Shown: positions 10,158-22,800, counted from the first letter of the stretch. The stretch is DNA of 64,000 bases from Dactylonectria macrodidyma (GCA_020744425.1 JAGMUV010000040.1:248001-312000); one strand, 5' to 3'. The notes: generated from the sequence alone by a model not told the origin. Translations and numbers: made by a program.

Positions 10158-10636
10158 GTTACTAGCGTAAGTGTAGCCTTACCACAGTCAAAGGGATAGA
10201 GGTGACTGTTGCAAAACTCCAAAATCCACCACGCTAGTGTCGAAATGGGCTAGCGGCATGGCGTCACCGATCGCGGACGTTCTTGTACCCTGAGTTGGTA
10301 AGAATTCTGTGACTGAGACCACCGGGAATAAAAGTCCGCGGCACCGCCACAGGGTTTGATGGTGTAAGTCTCCCCACTGCGAGATGCATCAGCAATTTTC
10401 CCGGGTTAATAAGCACTGAACCTCCTCGTGCCACACGCTGATTATGTAAAGTTTGGCTATGCGTTTGCCATCCCTGGACATCAAAAACCTGGTTGGGTTC
10501 ATCCGGGGTGGCCTGCACGTTTTTCTCTTTTCCGCGTAACATGGGTAGGCTATCTTGGTACGCTAGTAAAATTACATGCTATGCTAGCAAACTTCACAAG
10601 CGCCGGCTTGAGCACCTACACGCTAGTAAATTTCAC
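10158..10636. repeat. Left cluster of CGCTAGTAAA motifs
   Basis: CGCTAGTAAAATT is at 10561-10573 and CGCTAGTAAATTTCAC at 10621-10636. A variant GCTAGCAAAC lies between them and CGCTAGTGT is at 10232-10240. One copy in the opposite orientation, TTACTAGCG, is at 10159-10167. These mirror the cluster at 12834-12993. The stretch 10197-11491 otherwise shows no convincing gene. Confidence 0.6.
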
Positions 10637-11491
10637 TCACTGCATTACTAAGTAATTCATTGAAACCGACAACCATCCTTGGCCCTTGAAGCGATTCAAC
10701 TTTCTCGCCACCACCGGCTGCCTGCCAGGCAAGGCACCAAGATATCATCTGCGATCACTGTATCGGATGAAAACGCGCCAAGATGGGTGCGTGCTTATAC
10801 TTGACTTAGTAGACGGACTTAGGCGCAAGCTAGGGATTTTTTTTATTTTTTTTTGGTGAAATCTACTCCTTTTCGCCTTATTTCTGGGTGCTGCTCGGCT
10901 TGGGCACATCAGCAAATTTCCCTTACTTGAATTGCCTCGGGCGCGCATACAATATCGTTATAATGGGGGCCACCCGATTTCTACCTAAACGCATGCGTGC
11001 CCGATTTTTAGTCATCCTCGGCATTTTGGTGACCCATTTGATCCGTCGCGGAACAAAGAACTTCATCCAGCGCCCAACCTGCCATCCCTCGATACCCTGT
11101 GCAGCCTTCAGCCCAACCAGTTGTTGCCTCGACTACCGGTGACCATATTTAGGTTCGGTTTCTACATTGCACACATCGACCTGTTCCTTGTCTCCTACCG
11201 ACGTCTCGGCGCAAGTGGTTCCACCGCGACAGATTATCCCACCAACATTGCCTCTGCTGACAGAGGCCGCCACGCAATCATGAGTACACAAACGACCGAT
11301 TCACATGTGCGGGACTGTTAAGCAATGTTTTTTCTTTATCATCTGACCAATCCACTAGGGTTTTCGAGAGCTCGAGCCGGCCGAAATCATGGAAGTCCAG
11401 GCTAAGGGTCAAAACAGAAAGTGGATAGAAGGGCATGGCCAGAGGGTATCCTGGGCCGACTCTACAGTCAAACTGCAGCTGAAAACAAATG
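10637..11491. other. No convincing gene
   Basis: Only short open frames without domains are seen. The segment lies within the bracket of inverted TTTTACTAGCG motifs and downstream (3') of the orphan gene at 11492-12804, so it may be the 3' part of a mobile unit. Confidence 0.35.
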
Positions 11492-12804
11492 CTATTTGGG
11501 TGGATGTCGGAGATCTCGAGAGAAACATGACTGGGATGCTTTCAATGAACCATGCGCTTTTGATTTCAGGTGGATTTGTGATGGAGGAGAGTTGAAGAGG
11601 GGCTCTGGTAGCAAATATGTCCTGGCAACATCCGCCTCATCAGGATGGACACTAAAGTAAACAGCATAGCGAGAGTGGGATTTTGATTTAAACAGCTTCT
11701 CATATATCTGAGACGCTTCCTTATAGCCTAGAGTCAAGGTGATGATCGCCCCTTTGTCTGACTCTGTGAAGTCTGACATCGATACGCATCGAGTGGCCAC
11801 AGTCCCTTCCGATACTTCAAGTCTACGAAATGGGGCTGCTTCGATTGCGGCAGCAGTCACAGGACCAAATACCTTAGAGACGAGTTCGGGAGGACTACCC
11901 TGTAGCCGACTCACTATTGCCGTCCTTCCACCTTCCAAAATCATTTCTCGCACCTTGCCGTTTGTTTCCAAGTGTGCGTCAAATAAGAGCGAGGCAAGAC
12001 GTTCCACCTTGTTAGGCAAAACTTCCATGGTCAATGCGCAATCAACGTCCGCGATAGTATTTGGCGGAAAATTCATGGACACTGCAGCCGTCTTACGATC
12101 ACCCGCATCGTCTCTCCTAATCGCGCCACGTAAATACTCGTGGAACAGGTCGAGCCCCTCGACATCTGCGCCTGACGTGACCTCTTGTTTAGGCAGCGTA
12201 GAGTCGGTGTTCGTTTGCGAGGCGTCATGATATCCTTGCCCGTCTGGGGTATAGTCGTTTGGGTATGGTGGTGATGGGAGGGTTTCGTGGCTTCCCGGAG
12301 GATTCTCAGTGCCTGGTATATATTTGTTAACAAACTATTACGACTTCACAGCGAGAGATACCTACGACGGCGCTTGGACGGCACAGTGACGGCCGTAGGC
12401 GGCTCAGCTGGCCCAGCCATGCTTTCCATCGACAAAATTAGTCTCTCGACCGTTGGATCGATGGGCAACGAGGCGAGACTTCGAGCAAAGCTTGCTCTGT
12501 GTTCGGCCGAAAGTTTATCGAGTGCAGCAAACTGTTGGCGTAGCGCCTGGTGCCCGTTGGCGTTGGCTGTTCCTGGATGAACAACGAAATGTGCTGCCCA
12601 CGCTCGCAAACCGCCTTGCTTGAGGAAAATGCTAGACGTATCAGTATCTGCCGCCTCTCGGGTTGCGCGGAGTGCCTTGAGAAACCCGTAGGGGTGCCGC
12701 TGCCCTTCGCGCCGCGGCGAAGAGAGAAATGTGGAAAATGAATTGTGTAATAAGCTGAAATCAGCGGCTGGCATCGTTTTTTTTTCGACGATGGGAAAGG
12801 TCAA
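11492..12804 (-). CDS. Orphan 419-aa protein, two exons, inside inverted motif clusters
   Basis: Exon 1 is 12366-12804 and exon 2 is 11492-12312; a 53-bp intron (donor GTAGGT, acceptor ACCAG) restores one frame of 419 codons. I do not recognise the family. The N-terminal ~145 aa are predicted helical (GFLKALRATREAAD, GGLRAWAAHFVVHPGTAN, LRQQFAALDKLSAEHRAS) and end in a basic KRRR stretch. The middle is a Pro/Ser/Thr-rich linker. The C-terminal ~200 aa look like a mixed alpha/beta domain (DCALTMEVLPNKVERLASLL, GAIITLTLGYKEASQIYEKL, YAVYFSVHPDEADVART). There is no signal peptide or membrane segment. Repeats TTTTACTAGCG in opposite orientation on either side suggest it could be carried by, or bind to, a small mobile unit; that is inference only. 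Confidence 0.5.
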
Positions 12805-12833
12805 CGATGGGTGGGGAAATTGGCAGAGTGTAT

Positions 12834-12993
12834 TTTACTAGTGTTGTTTGTGTTGAAAATGTCAAAAGAGGGGAAACGGGCGGTGGCAGGGCGAGATTTT
12901 ACTAGCGCTGTTTCGGGTGAATGGAAAAGATCAAAACTGGGGACAAGATAATTTGACTAGCGTAAACTTTTGGATGAGAGATATTTTACTAGC
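12834..12993. repeat. Right cluster of TTTTACTAGCG motifs
   Basis: Four copies at intervals of 31-63 bp: TTTTACTAGTG 12834-12844, TTTTACTAGCG 12897-12907, TTTGACTAGCG 12952-12962 and TTTTACTAGCG 12983-12993. All have the same orientation, opposite to the two main copies at 10561 and 10621. They lie immediately upstream of the orphan gene's start at 12804. Confidence 0.65.
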
Positions 12994-15823
12994 GTTGGTT
13001 CATAGGTGGTGGGGATAGGCACGTGAAAGTGGGTCCGGGTCAGCTACCACCATCCATGCCTCACCGAGGTGGCGCTTCGCGGAAGGCCTCAATTTGTCAA
13101 CGAAATACGAGAAGGTGACCTTAAACGGGACTATCTGTTGTCTCAATTGGTACCCTGTCAGGATGGTGAACGAGCTCTATACTGCAAGAGGATGGATCTA
13201 TGCTAACGATGGCTCATACCTGGACTCAGATCTGTTGAGCGCCCACAGTATGCAACCATGGGATGGTGGACGATGGAGGGTGGCCGGTTGCACACCGACC
13301 ATACATTGGAATGGTTGGATACAGTTGGATTCACGCGTAGTCCATGTCAATGCCGGTTGTATTGATAGAGAGACAAGGTTTCGTCATGCAAGTCACCATG
13401 CAAATCCCAGCCAACTTGGCCATTCTTGGCCCGGCCGCCTCATTATGCTGTTGGACGGCAGAGGGCTGCATTTTAAGCCCTTAAGGCTCGTTGAGTAATA
13501 GCTTCTTATGGCCATAGCTAAAATAATGGGATCTCCTGAGCCGCGTCAAGTCCCCGATTCAATGGTTGCAAATAAGAGAATGAACGAATAGATCGGTATT
13601 GTAAATACACTCAATAGTTACTTCGATGTCTTTCCCCAGAGCTCTCCTTCCCCTTTCAGACTTTTCCTCCACGTCAGTTGCTTGATATTGGGTGTTCTGA
13701 TCGTTTGAGGAGGTGGTTGGAGGTTGATCGTTCAGCTGACCACCGGCTGGCTGGAACTCGTCAGGCATAACTAAAGTGAAGAAGTCAGACTTGGTAAAAG
13801 TTTGAGACTACAATCGTTACTTTTTTGGGGATATTGGGTTCTTAATTGTTAATATGGATAAAGAAGAGGGAGATGTAGTAAATAATGCAGCTGATTCGTC
13901 GTCTCATACACCTACCGGCCTGCGACACTGGTAAGTGGCAAGTGTGGATAGACTGTCTTGTTAGCTAGCTGCGCTGAATACCACATAAGTAACAATGGCA
14001 CTGGTGACGCTACAGCTGTATTGCTAACTCACCTTTCCCCCATTTTCCCACCCTGTTAGGATGATTGACTAGTACAAACGTAGATCCTGGGGTTGCTGTC
14101 TCGCAACTAGGAGGAGGGTGTAGGATACGCTAGGCGATGGAGTGGCCCTAGGTTCATGCGACCACTTCTCCGGCCAGCATAGCCTAGCCTACGGACGGGA
14201 CATCCGGCGGATTTCATGATGAGCTTGCATGGCAACCATGCCTAGCAGAAGTGTGGTTAGATGTAGATAGAGCGTCTTGGTTCGAAAGAGAACCGGTGAG
14301 CCCCATTTGGTTTGGTTGCATAACTCTCGTTCGGGTGGCTTACAGAGTTGCCGCTGGTTGAATGGCGAAGAACCAACGACAAGAGAGAGCTTGGCATGAC
14401 ATGGAGTATAACTTGCCTTACCATTATGAAGGCCAGGACCAGCGCAGACCTACAGAATCAACCTCAATGAGACCAATTCGTACTGCAGGGGGCGGCCGAG
14501 GGTGAATGCCGACCAACAACCTCACCAGGTCCGTTGTTCGAGTGTGGCCACCTATACACAGTCAACGCTGACCGTAGATCATCGCGGCTAATTGATCAAT
14601 GGCTAATGCATGAGCTGATAGCGTGCGGTAGGGGTTGGGGAATGGAATCTATGTCCCAATTAGAGAGGTGTATGCGACCACTTTGCTAACCGGGCTGATA
14701 TTCTCAGGGAAAGTGCATGTTGCACTTGGCCAACACCGCCCCTGGTAGTCCTGACGACTTGCCGTGGGGACGCCTCCGCTCACTTGCATAAACGAACTCT
14801 CACGGAGGGCGGAGTGTGGCACATCTAAGCTCATAAGAACTCGACTGCATTGAAGGCTTCTGTGTGGTCGATTGCTGGGTCATCATGGCCTACCCCTGGT
14901 GGGATTAGAGTGACCGATCCAGTCGCGTTGAACAGTTGCTGCAGGTCAACGCAGCGTGAACGAGCTCGATACTAACCCGCATGTAACTAGGCTGAGAAGT
15001 TCTTACGGTCGACAAAGGGGAGACAACAAGAACAGGTTCCCCGACGTGTCCATGGCGTCCGGGTCGATGGCATGGCAGAGACGAGACATGTATCTTCAGC
15101 CCCCATATTGACGCTCGCGCAAAGGCATGCTAAACAATAGCTTGGCTACGGTCCGTATCAACTTACCCCCCTTGACATGGCTCTTCCCCCGTTTTTCTGC
15201 AGTGGTCAAGTCCGCCTCGCATCACCATTGCCTGTAATGGAGACCTGGCTGAGAATGACACGCAACCACACCTCAAACAGGCTAGAACAGAAAGAAGAGA
15301 GAGGCCGCATATGATGGCCTGTGAGTTGATATTGTGGGATCGTTGATTGATCAGTTCTCGTCGTAGTTGCTTGCATCTTGCTATTGCATGGTTGGTTGAT
15401 GTGTTGGCAGAAGAAGTGGCCCGTCCCACTGATATCCTGGGACGGCTTGGAGTACCGCAGACCTTAGGGCCTGGTTAACATGCTCTGACGGGTATAAGAT
15501 CTGACGTTCGCCTCACCCGAGTTGAAGAGCAAGTCCTAGACTCATCCAATTCGATTCCAATTCAAGTACGATCGTCCTGACTGTTTCTGTGTTCCTGGGT
15601 GTTCGAATCCCTAGCACCCGCCTTTAGCCTTGAATAGGGCTGTGCGACCGCTTTCTTGATACACTTTTCTACCACATCTTCAGTAGGTGGCCATCTCAAT
15701 CTCTTGTCCGAGGCAAGCCACGTCGTTCCTTCAATGCACTGACAAACGCCCAACCACCAGCGCCCCAACGAGCTCTACCAAGCAACACCACCTTTAAGCG
15801 TATGCCTACATCGTCCTCTCAGC
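12994..15823. other. Long stretch without a convincing gene
   Basis: About 2.8 kb with only short open frames (for example 13094-13498 plus and 15163-15429 minus) that lack domain-like sequence and splice continuity. No LTR, terminal inverted repeat or coding relic could be recognised. It may be decayed repeat DNA. Confidence 0.4.
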
Positions 15824-16078
15824 ATGGACAAGCCAGACCCTCGTAACGGAGAGGAAAGCAAGCCAGCAACTCCTCCTCCCCCCCCTCATTCCCCCTCTCC
15901 TCCTCCCCTTCCTTCCCCCTCTTCTCCTCCCCCACCTCCTCCCCTTCCTTCCCCCTCTTCTCCTCCCCCACCTCCTACACCGTCCCCCAACGATGATCAA
16001 GCTGGAGGCGTGGATTTTTTGAACGATACGAGTGATGATGATCGGGATGCTATGGGCTTCCGTTCAAAGAAGGATTAA
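15824..16078 (+). CDS. Proline-rich small ORF (uncertain)
   Basis: 84 codons; residues 16-60 are almost only Pro and Ser, and the last 25 are acidic (FLNDTSDDDRDAMG). The Pro-rich part is produced by a 36-bp tandem repeat, which yields open frames easily. The acidic tail and the normal stop leave open a genuine small gene; equally it may be chance reading of a C/T-rich minisatellite. Confidence 0.25.
   Translation: MDKPDPRNGEESKPATPPPPPHSPSPPPLPSPSSPPPPPPLPSPSSPPPPPTPSPNDDQAGGVDFLNDTSDDDRDAMGFRSKKD
15902..15973. repeat. C/T-rich minisatellite, 36-bp unit x2
   Basis: Two perfect head-to-tail 36-bp units (15902-15937 and 15938-15973) of only C and T with one A each, inside a longer polypyrimidine tract (15870-15975). 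Confidence 0.75.
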
Positions 16079-16657
16079 TACCAAAGGTAGAAGCAAGAGT
16101 CTTGAGTTAAGATTTTAACTAACATCTACGAAAGCATCTCAAATCCCAATGCGGCTCGGAAGTAATGTCATGTTCCACCCTCCTGTTCTTACGAAGGCAT
16201 TTACCCAAAGTCAAGATATCTAAGGCGGACTCGCACATGTATAGCCTGATATCGTATCAATATACGAGCTTAGCTACTTGAATTTACTTTTGCAAGGTTA
16301 ACTATCACCAATTGTGCCTTGAGGAACGAAGTGACGAAAGGTTTTATGCCGCCATCTTTTTCCGGGCCTTAAAATCACCTGACTCTCCCAATCAAAAGTT
16401 TCGCCCTTAAAACCCGTGATCTAGGTCGTGATGACGCGACAGCTTCGTGAGTCTCTCCTTATTACGTCAGCTTTATGACCGTGTCTGAAACGCTGATGTC
16501 TGTTTATTATAGCCTATCTCTCCCAATCAAAAGTTTCCCTCTTAAAACCCACGCCTTGACACCTGACCAAACCCGTAGTATTGTCTATCTTTTTCTGCAA
16601 CGCCTTCCGTCTCACACATAGATACGATGACTAATCGTAGCGAGTGGCAAGTACGTA
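16079..16657. other. Intergenic with a 33-bp direct repeat
   Basis: The segments 16383-16415 and 16518-16550 match at 31 of 33 positions (CTCTCCCAATCAAAAGTTT followed by a C/T run and TTAAAACCC), 135 bp apart. No gene is seen. The stretch lies just outside the proposed 3' end of the Helitron. Confidence 0.5.
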
Positions 16658-16682
16658 CTAGAAAGAAGGTTAATTCCTTTAT

Positions 16683-16710
16683 CTTACAGTCGTGGGCGTG
16701 GGACTGTAAG
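16683..16710 (-). terminator. Subterminal hairpin of Helitron 3' end
   Basis: CTTACAGTC (16683-16691) and GACTGTAAG (16702-16710) form a perfect 9-bp stem with a 10-nt loop. Helitrons end with such a hairpin, which acts as the rolling-circle termination signal. A second small hairpin, CCTGAGC/GCTCAGG, lies at 16758-16776. Confidence 0.6.
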
Positions 16711-16828
16711 GGTCCCAGTCCACGTGACCGAGAGAGGCCTCATGCCTCGGGCCTGACCCTGAGCTTCAGGCTCAGGACCCGTCTTTCTGCATCAAATCTT
16801 ATGACATGTCTCGCTTCTTGATCAGTTC

Positions 16829-19800
16829 TTATCCCGACCAGTCCCACAGCTCGGCTTCTCTCATCGTTGCGTCGCTCAACCGTTCCAGCCTCCCCTCCGC
16901 CGCAGTCATGTTGTCGGGCACCTTGTTGCATACGAAGTCCCTCTCTCGCGCCTTTGATAGGAGCATGATGCCGTCCAGCGACTTGCACCGCGACAGCTGC
17001 ACGTACAGACTGTACGGGTCGCATTGCGTCGGGACCGCCTGACCGTCGATGCTCATCGTCCTAGTTCCGCGCAGTTCGAGAGCAACCCGATCTAACGTTT
17101 TGCTTTGGACTTTGTAGTCCGTACAGGCAAAAGCCGCGGCACATGGCAGCCCCCGCCGACTGACGCTGTTCTTCTGCCACGGCCGCTTCCTCTGGCACTC
17201 TATTTTGATGCTGATAGGCGTCAGGAGGATCGTACCGGGTGGCATACCGACGAAGTGGAGGTCTCTCGTCGTCCCCGACGCGAGCACGATCCCCGCCGGA
17301 GGGCCAAAGTGGAGGATAGTATTGGCGTCGACACGATAGCCCGGGTACGCCCTGTCGAGGATGACGTCTAGTGCCGCGTAGCTTGCTCCGTTGACCAGCT
17401 TCAGCCCTTGGTGAGTGTTCTGGTTCACGACGACGGGCATGCCCGGAATGAACATGAGGACGGCAGGTACAGGGATGGCGCTGTCATCACCCTGGTTGAG
17501 GATCATGACGGCTTCCTCCTCACTCGGCTCGCCGTCCTTCCATCTGTGCTCGGAGATGAAGATGCGCAGCAGCGCTCTCCGCTCCTTCTGGAAACAGAGG
17601 GACCCCTCGATGTTCAGGTTCCAGCGGTTTCTGTTCAGCGGCGTCACTACCGTGATACCCGACTCCCATGGGATCTGCCTGTCCTCCCGGTAACAGGTGC
17701 TATTCAGCAACTCCAGGTCTGACTGGTCTTGCATGCCCTGGCGCACTCGCGTCAGCAGCCGCTGCAGTTGTGGATCGCCGGCGGCGCGGACTTGTTCGTT
17801 CAGCATGACCACCGTCGTGAACTTGTTCCACAGTGCGTGTGCCCTGTCGTGCTGGTACCTCTGCTCGGCAGTGAACGATCGTTCTTCGTCCCAGGCGATG
17901 GCCGTGCTCGGGAGCAGGATCGATCTCTCCTGCACGGGACGGAACTGGTGAAAGTCCCCGCAGAAGAGGACGACGGGGATCCCACCGAAGTCGCGGGCAG
18001 ATCCTCGGAGCTGGCAGAGCCGTTCGTTTACGGCGTACAGGGTCCTCGCCCCCAACATGCTGACCTCGTCTATGATCAGCAACCACTTCTCCTGCCACTC
18101 GGCGGTGGTCTGCCCGTCGGTACGGAGGCCAGACGAGCTGGGCGCCGCAAAACCGTCCGGCTCCGCTCGGCGGGACCGCGCCGTTGCATCTTTGGAGAAC
18201 CCGCACGCGGAGTGGATGGTGATCCCGTCAATGCTCGCGGCGGCCGTTCCCGACGTCGCCGTTAGCAGCAGACGGTGCGACATCCCCCTGCTCGCGAACA
18301 GCTCGGCGACGGCCTCAATGACTCGTGACTTCCCCGTGCCGCCCTCGCCGCCGACGAATTGGCAGAGCTGAGGTGTCCCTTGTTCATCGCGACGTACCCG
18401 GTCGAGTTGGCGACATATCAGTCGGAGGGCGATGCTCTGTCTCTCGTTGAGCGTGAACCCCTCGACCAGTTGCCTCCCTGCCTCGGAAAACGACGTCGAC
18501 GGGCCGAAGTGGATGCTCGTCGAAGGACCCGCGCCCCGGACTGAGGCCCCCGATTCGGCACTCGTGAGACCCGCGCCCTGCTCGCCGAACCCGATCGGCG
18601 AGCAGTGCACACTGAACCGTGACCTGTTGTGTCGTTGTCAGGCCGACTTTGTATTCCTTGGATCATCCTTTCTCTCTCTTTCGAGACATTCCTTTGCTGC
18701 GACTTGATGGACCTGATCAACCCCTGTCCTGGTACGTCTGGCCCCAGAAACGGTCCTTCTGGGGCGTCCGATACCTTCTTCGGCCCCTGCTCGTTAAATA
18801 TCTCTTCGCACGGCTCGTCCATTGAACGCAAGGCCACTTGGTGGAATCGACTCAGCTGCCGTATCATTCTCGAGATCTCCTTCGAGCCGGCCGTGACCTG
18901 GTCGGCTCCCATCGTCGTCCTCAAGACGTCGATGAGGCGTATTGCGTTGGCGACGCCGTCCGATCGGAACGCCCGACCCGGCTCCTCATCACCGTCGCCC
19001 ATACCCGGGCCGATCGCCTCAGAGGCGGGATCGCCGTCCCCGGACTGGGCGGCCCACTGCTTCGCATCGCGTTTCGCGTCTTCAGCTGACCGGTGAAGGA
19101 GTTGGATGTTATCCGCGAGGAAGGACATCCTCCGAGGCAGCGCCTGTTTCTGTCTTTCCCAGATGGTGTTGATATCGCCTGATGTCTCGGACGAGAACAA
19201 TTCCCACGGCACGAAGATTGCGAGATGCTGGACTGCCGCCCTACCATTGCAACGTCAGCTTTTGGGCAGATATGTCAAGCTATTCGCGTGCTCACTACGT
19301 ACCTCTTATGGTAGACCTCGCCTTCATCGCTAAAATCCGTACTCAGGTAACCATCGAAACAGACGACAGCGTGCTCGCCGGGCTTTTGCAGTACTTGCAC
19401 CCACATCTGCAAGAGGGGCCACGAGCTATCGAATTGCACCTCCCCCCAGGCGCCTGCGCCCTTGCTCTTCCGCTTCAGCTTGACTACGGACATGTAGTCG
19501 TACAGCGACAGTCCCTGCAGTAGTCCGCCGCGGTGCGGGTATGCTTGTAGAAAAGAGATCCTTTGTCCGGCCTCTTCTAGGAGTACCGTCTCCTCGACCT
19601 GCTCGTCCGCCGTCTCCATCCCGCTCTGGTGTCGCAGGTGCCGCCACCGTCGGAAGATGTGCCAGTAAAGGGAAGATGCATTTAGGAAGGTCCAACCGTG
19701 GTTGCTCGCAAACTCAGTAGGATACCCCAGCAGATAAGCGACGACTTCGACCTACGATAGCGGCCGGTCCGTGAAGATGCGGTTCGCGACCCTCATCAGG

Positions 19801-22800
19801 AACTGCCGCGTTCTGTTCTGACCTCGCTTCGCCTCCTCCGTCTGGCTCTCGGCGACCGACTCGTCCAGGACGGGGAGCAGTTCTGCCGCCGCGGCCACCC
19901 TTTTCCACACCGGGTCCTCGACCTTGGTTGCATAGTTGGTCACGTAGAACACGATGGCCATGGTCTTGCACTGCGTCGCGATGAAAGAGATGTCGTGGTT
20001 GTGTCGCAGTCCTACAGCCATGGCCTTGTTCCAACGGTTCACCATGCTATGACTCCGCCGGATCTGCAACACTCCGCTTTCGGTGAACGCCGTCCTCTCC
20101 ACTAATCTCCACAGCGCCTTGAACCGGCACGGATCTCGATTCTTGCGCTGTCCCCTGATGGAGTATTTCACGCACGTAGGGCTGTGGGTGTGGATCTGGG
20201 TAGCTCCTGCGCAAAAGTTGGCTTCCTCGTCGAACGAGGGGGCGAATTGTTGGCTGTTCCGCAACAACGACGATATGTCCGACGTCACCGACCTCTCCGC
20301 CTGCGCCGCCGAGAAAGCCTCCTGGTCAAGATCCTGCATTTATCAACTCTCATGTTAAGCAATGCGTTCCTGAGTCGCTCTTGCGCGCGGGGAACTAACC
20401 ACCTCGAAGACACTGTCGACGTACCGGATGACCCTCTCCCGGTACTCCGCTTGATCCTCCCCCACGACATCTCCGAGTATGGAGCTAAGGTGCATATTTC
20501 CCTAGATCCAGAGCAATCCGTGGACGTGGAGCGCCCCGCGCTCGTTAGTCTCCACAGCTCCGAAGTATCGACTGATCCGCCCAAACACAGAATCCTCTCC
20601 AGTCTTCACGTAGTGTTCGAAGAACATGGACACCTCCCGGTGGAAGAAGACTGCCGAGCTAAGGGGATCCGAGACCGCCAGCCGTGCCCGCTTATATGCC
20701 AGGTCGAGGCTCGTCAGAAAGGCCTCGGCTTCGTCCGGATCCCTCATCCGATATACAGCAAGCCTGAGCTTGACCGGGTTTGTGATGTCGTTCGGGTTCA
20801 GCATGAACCAGATCGCGGGCATACCTTCCCGTATGATGAAGGACTTGATCTTCCGCCGCATGCTCAGCCGGCTCTCCCTCGACATTGGCTGGCGGAACCC
20901 GTACAGCGACAGACTCCTCAATAACTGGTCGACAGCCTCGTCAACTGTCTTCCCGGTCGCCTCCAGATCGACCTTGGCCGCCTCCAACCTCTCAGCGCTG
21001 AGCGAGCGTACGATGCGCTCCACCTCCGAGAAGTTCTTCCTCGTCACGCTCAGCATGCTAACTCGACGATTTCTCGACCTCACTCCCATGTTGAAGACGA
21101 GGAAAGCGAAGACGTGATGCGTCGCGAACCGGCCACCGTGACGCTAGAGCACCACTTTGGCCCACGTCTCCAGGGTCATGTTTCGCGACGAGACGAGACT
21201 CCGCGCCCTGGCCTCCGCATCAACACCTCCATGCACCTCTTCGGCCGCGTCTCCGATGCTTTCCTCCGCCTGGCGTGGACCCCCGCTACCAACTGGAAAC
21301 AGCGTGGGGAACGTCTTTGCAAAGAACGGTGCGTCGAAGGGATCGGCAAAGTCTTCCCCCCTGGACACAAGAATATAAGGTTCACGCGTGTCTCCATGCC
21401 GCACCTCGGCCGATCCCGCCCACGTTCCGGCCCGCATTTCGTCACGAGCATCATCATGGCGCAGAGCGTCGTAGACATACCGCAACTTCTCCGCGTCCGC
21501 GATATCCGGTCGCCTATCGAGGGCGAACATCCCGGACGAGCTGATCTCGTGGACCGGGCCGGCAGCGGCGGTAGCACTGTCGACGTTCTCGTCGCCGGCT
21601 TCACAATCGGCATCCACTGATTTCCCCGCCGCGTCCCCCCCGATGCCTGCATCGAACCCCTGGCCCAGCGTTGCCAGCACTTCTCGAATATCTACACTTC
21701 CCTCATCCTCCAAGCCGCGCTCTATGGGTAGCACGACTTGTGCCGTTCGTGCCTTCTCCCACGCCGACGGCTCGTCCCGTTCCAAACGCTCATAGACTTG
21801 GTATGGCACTCCGTGCGACGGTGCGTTCCAGCTATCCAGTTCCGCCGTGTCAATGTCGATGTCGACATACAAAGGATTGTGCCTCTTCAGCCACACTAGG
21901 GCCCTTTCCACAACTCGGCGCTGCACTGAGAGCAGTGCCGAGAGATCGCTCGGCGCCGGCTTCTCCGGCCCCTGCCACGACACGTGAATGTCATCCATAA
22001 CCTTCAGGAGCGGATGCGGAAGCACCCTTGTCGCTAGCTCCTGCACGTTGTTAGGGAATACCGTGATGTGCCCCTTGACGTGCCTCGGATACCTCACATT
22101 CTGCCGGTGCCCCTCTGGGATGCTATACTTGGTGATGAAGCCGTAACACGAGTTCAGCGCGATGAGCTTCTCCTCCACCGGCGTGAGGCCCTTCAGCTCG
22201 TCGGGAAACATGTGCTCGCATCCTAGCTTGGTGTGCAGCTGTGCGGCCGGAGACAAGACGCCTCTCTTCATTTGTCTCACGCAATCCGCACACCCACGAA
22301 TCTTCCCCCCCACAGGGAAGCACCGGAGGCACTTGAAGGGTGATCCATCACGCTTCTCAACAGGACTTGCCATCCACCGGTCCCATCCAACATCCTCCAG
22401 CTCTGCCCTGCTGTACTTACGGTAACAGAACATACAGGTGAGGATCAGTAACATCCTCGTCTCATAAAACGCCTTGTAAAATTCCTGGACCGTCTTCACC
22501 TTCCTCTCGTAGGGCACAGGCGCACACCATTCCTGTCCGTGTGACAGTCGTTCCTTCTCCGCAAATTCTTCATCGAGCGCCTCTAAGACGCTAGCAAGGT
22601 CCCCCGCCTGTTCTTCCTCGTCCCTCTCTCGGCGGACCGCGGCCCTCTTGCGCTTCGGTGCTGGCTGATCAGTGCGGCCAGAACCCGCTCTCTTCCTTCC
22701 CGGCTGCCGACTAGGCCCCGCAGAAGGAGCACCGTCCTCCGCCGCATCCTCGGCCTCGCCGGCGACTTGGCCGAACGACTCCACTGTCCTCGTCCGTTTC

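Larger units (their letters stand above)
4392..10196. mobile_element. TA-flanked MITE (about 255 bp) split by the copia insertion
   Basis: The 28 bp at 4392-4419 and the inverse complement of 10169-10196 match at 27 of 28 positions; both start TCCCTTTGACTGTGGTAAG. A TA dinucleotide abuts each outer end (4390-4391 and 10197-10198), as expected for Tc1/mariner-type target duplication. Removing the copia element and one copy of its 5-bp duplication leaves about 255 bp with no coding capacity, which is a classic MITE size. The left terminal repeat ends in ACACTT, and the copia duplication ACACT lies exactly there. Confidence 0.7.

Noticed and set aside
10264..11321. Short ORFs left of the orphan gene (10264-10542, 10888-11321).
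   Set aside because: No coherent peptide pattern; not joinable to the orphan gene by splice sites.
13094..13498. 134-codon open frame.
   Set aside because: Composition and lack of secondary-structure pattern suggest chance; no splice or neighbour support.
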